DNA of 64,000 nt from Ixodes scapularis (Eukaryota > Arthropoda > Arachnida > Ixodida > Ixodidae). A program made the position numbers and the translations under genes. The notes under the pieces are model-generated. The model did not search any database and was not told the DNA's origin. It saw nothing but the letters and a program-made list of their open reading frames with translations. The DNA lies in NCBI RefSeq assembly GCF_016920785.2, contig NW_024609960.1, positions 310,001-374,000 of the forward strand, written 5' to 3'. This document shows positions 63,386-64,000 of the stretch, in pieces. Within the stretch, counting starts at the first letter, position 1, and the number at the start of each line of letters is the position of its first letter.

Positions 63386-64000
63386 ACTCTCAACCCGTCA
63401 GTTCCTCCGTGCGCGTTTCCGCCGCAACAGCTTCGCACGCGAAAAGGCGCCGCAGACTGCTGAACGCGTCTCACTGTCGAACGCCAGCTCCTCCACTGGC
63501 GGCGGTACGCGTGTTTTTCAAAGCGCCTTCTATACTTCCCGCACTGGGTGTATAGACGTTGAGTTAGACGCCCACATTTTCCACGCGCATTTGCGATAGA
63601 TTCTTGGTGTATGAATATGGCTGTTCACACGGATACGAGTATGTATAACTGGAAGTCAAATACAACTCACTGCTTAGGTACCATGAAGGTGCGCTGACCG
63701 TCGATGGCCAAGGGAGTTACACACTTTTGGGACAATATGCACGAGAAATCATGCCGAAGCAATAACACTCAACAGATCTTAAAGCCCTATAGGCGGGAAT
63801 ATCTAACCGAACAGGCAAAATTATTGTAACAAGTTAGAACGTCTCGGCGAAACATCGACGCAAGTAGTGATTCGTCCGAGGATTATCTAATGCTGGTGGC
63901 GCTGGTTTTTAGGCAAATAAATAATACAAACTCACAAATTTGAAGGACCATTGAAGGACGCGTCTTTTGCTATAACATCCATGATGGGCCAGAGCCTTTT
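63386..64000. other. Nothing recognised
   Basis: End of window; no supported gene or repeat. Confidence 0.3.

Overview
This window looks like non-coding, repeat-dominated nuclear DNA from an arthropod, most probably a hard tick. That assignment is inference: it rests on the style of the LINE, Ty3/Gypsy and tRNA-derived SINE copies, the many TIR miniature elements and the absence of any prokaryotic gene, not on a marker gene. No complete host gene is visible. The best host-gene candidates are two short first-exon-like segments: a signal-peptide exon with a good splice donor at 297-422, and an ATG in strong Kozak context behind two NRF1-like motifs at 26506-26760.

Layout. 0-5 kb: a TTAA-flanked MITE, a 92-bp tandem duplication, a decayed antisense LINE and an LTR-like segment. 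5.4-13.5 kb: two copies of one RNase H-bearing LINE (a 4.6-kb copy broken by a hairpin inserted at its YADD catalytic motif, and a 5'-truncated 2-kb copy with an intact 628-codon frame) and a roughly 150/172-bp satellite array into which the second copy inserted. 14-23 kb: a 6.0-kb Ty3/Gypsy element (Gypsy-1, 15908-21933) with visually identical LTRs, one LTR carrying a palindromic MITE, flanked on both sides by copies of an odd repeat family (family E). 24-33 kb: a SINE, the NRF1-like segment, three hAT-type elements with 8-bp target duplications, and other palindromic elements. 33.9-43.5 kb: an older Ty3/Gypsy element (Gypsy-2), itself inserted into a SINE and carrying three later insertions. 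44-50 kb: SINEs, a perfect 48-bp palindrome, a duplicated TATA core promoter, a TTAA-flanked element containing an inverted copy of itself, and family E copy 3 loaded with TGACGTCA and CACGTG palindromes. 50-64 kb: a solo LTR related to Gypsy-1, two more hAT elements, three MITEs chained through shared TTAA sites, two very large hairpins around a (TA)n tract, and a tandem array of tRNA-Phe-like SINE units.

How it fits together. Nested insertions give a relative history: SINE, then Gypsy-2, then TA-flanked MITEs; satellite, then LINE copy 2; Gypsy-1, then its LTR hairpin. Autonomous elements encode endonuclease, reverse transcriptase, RNase H and integrase; most other units are non-autonomous DNA elements recognised by terminal inverted repeats and target-site duplications. 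I did not find a convincing new biochemical system. The least explained structure is family E: short fixed ends around an interior that differs completely between copies and can be a dense array of bZIP/bHLH-type palindromes. All identities are from reading by eye; no alignment or database search was run.
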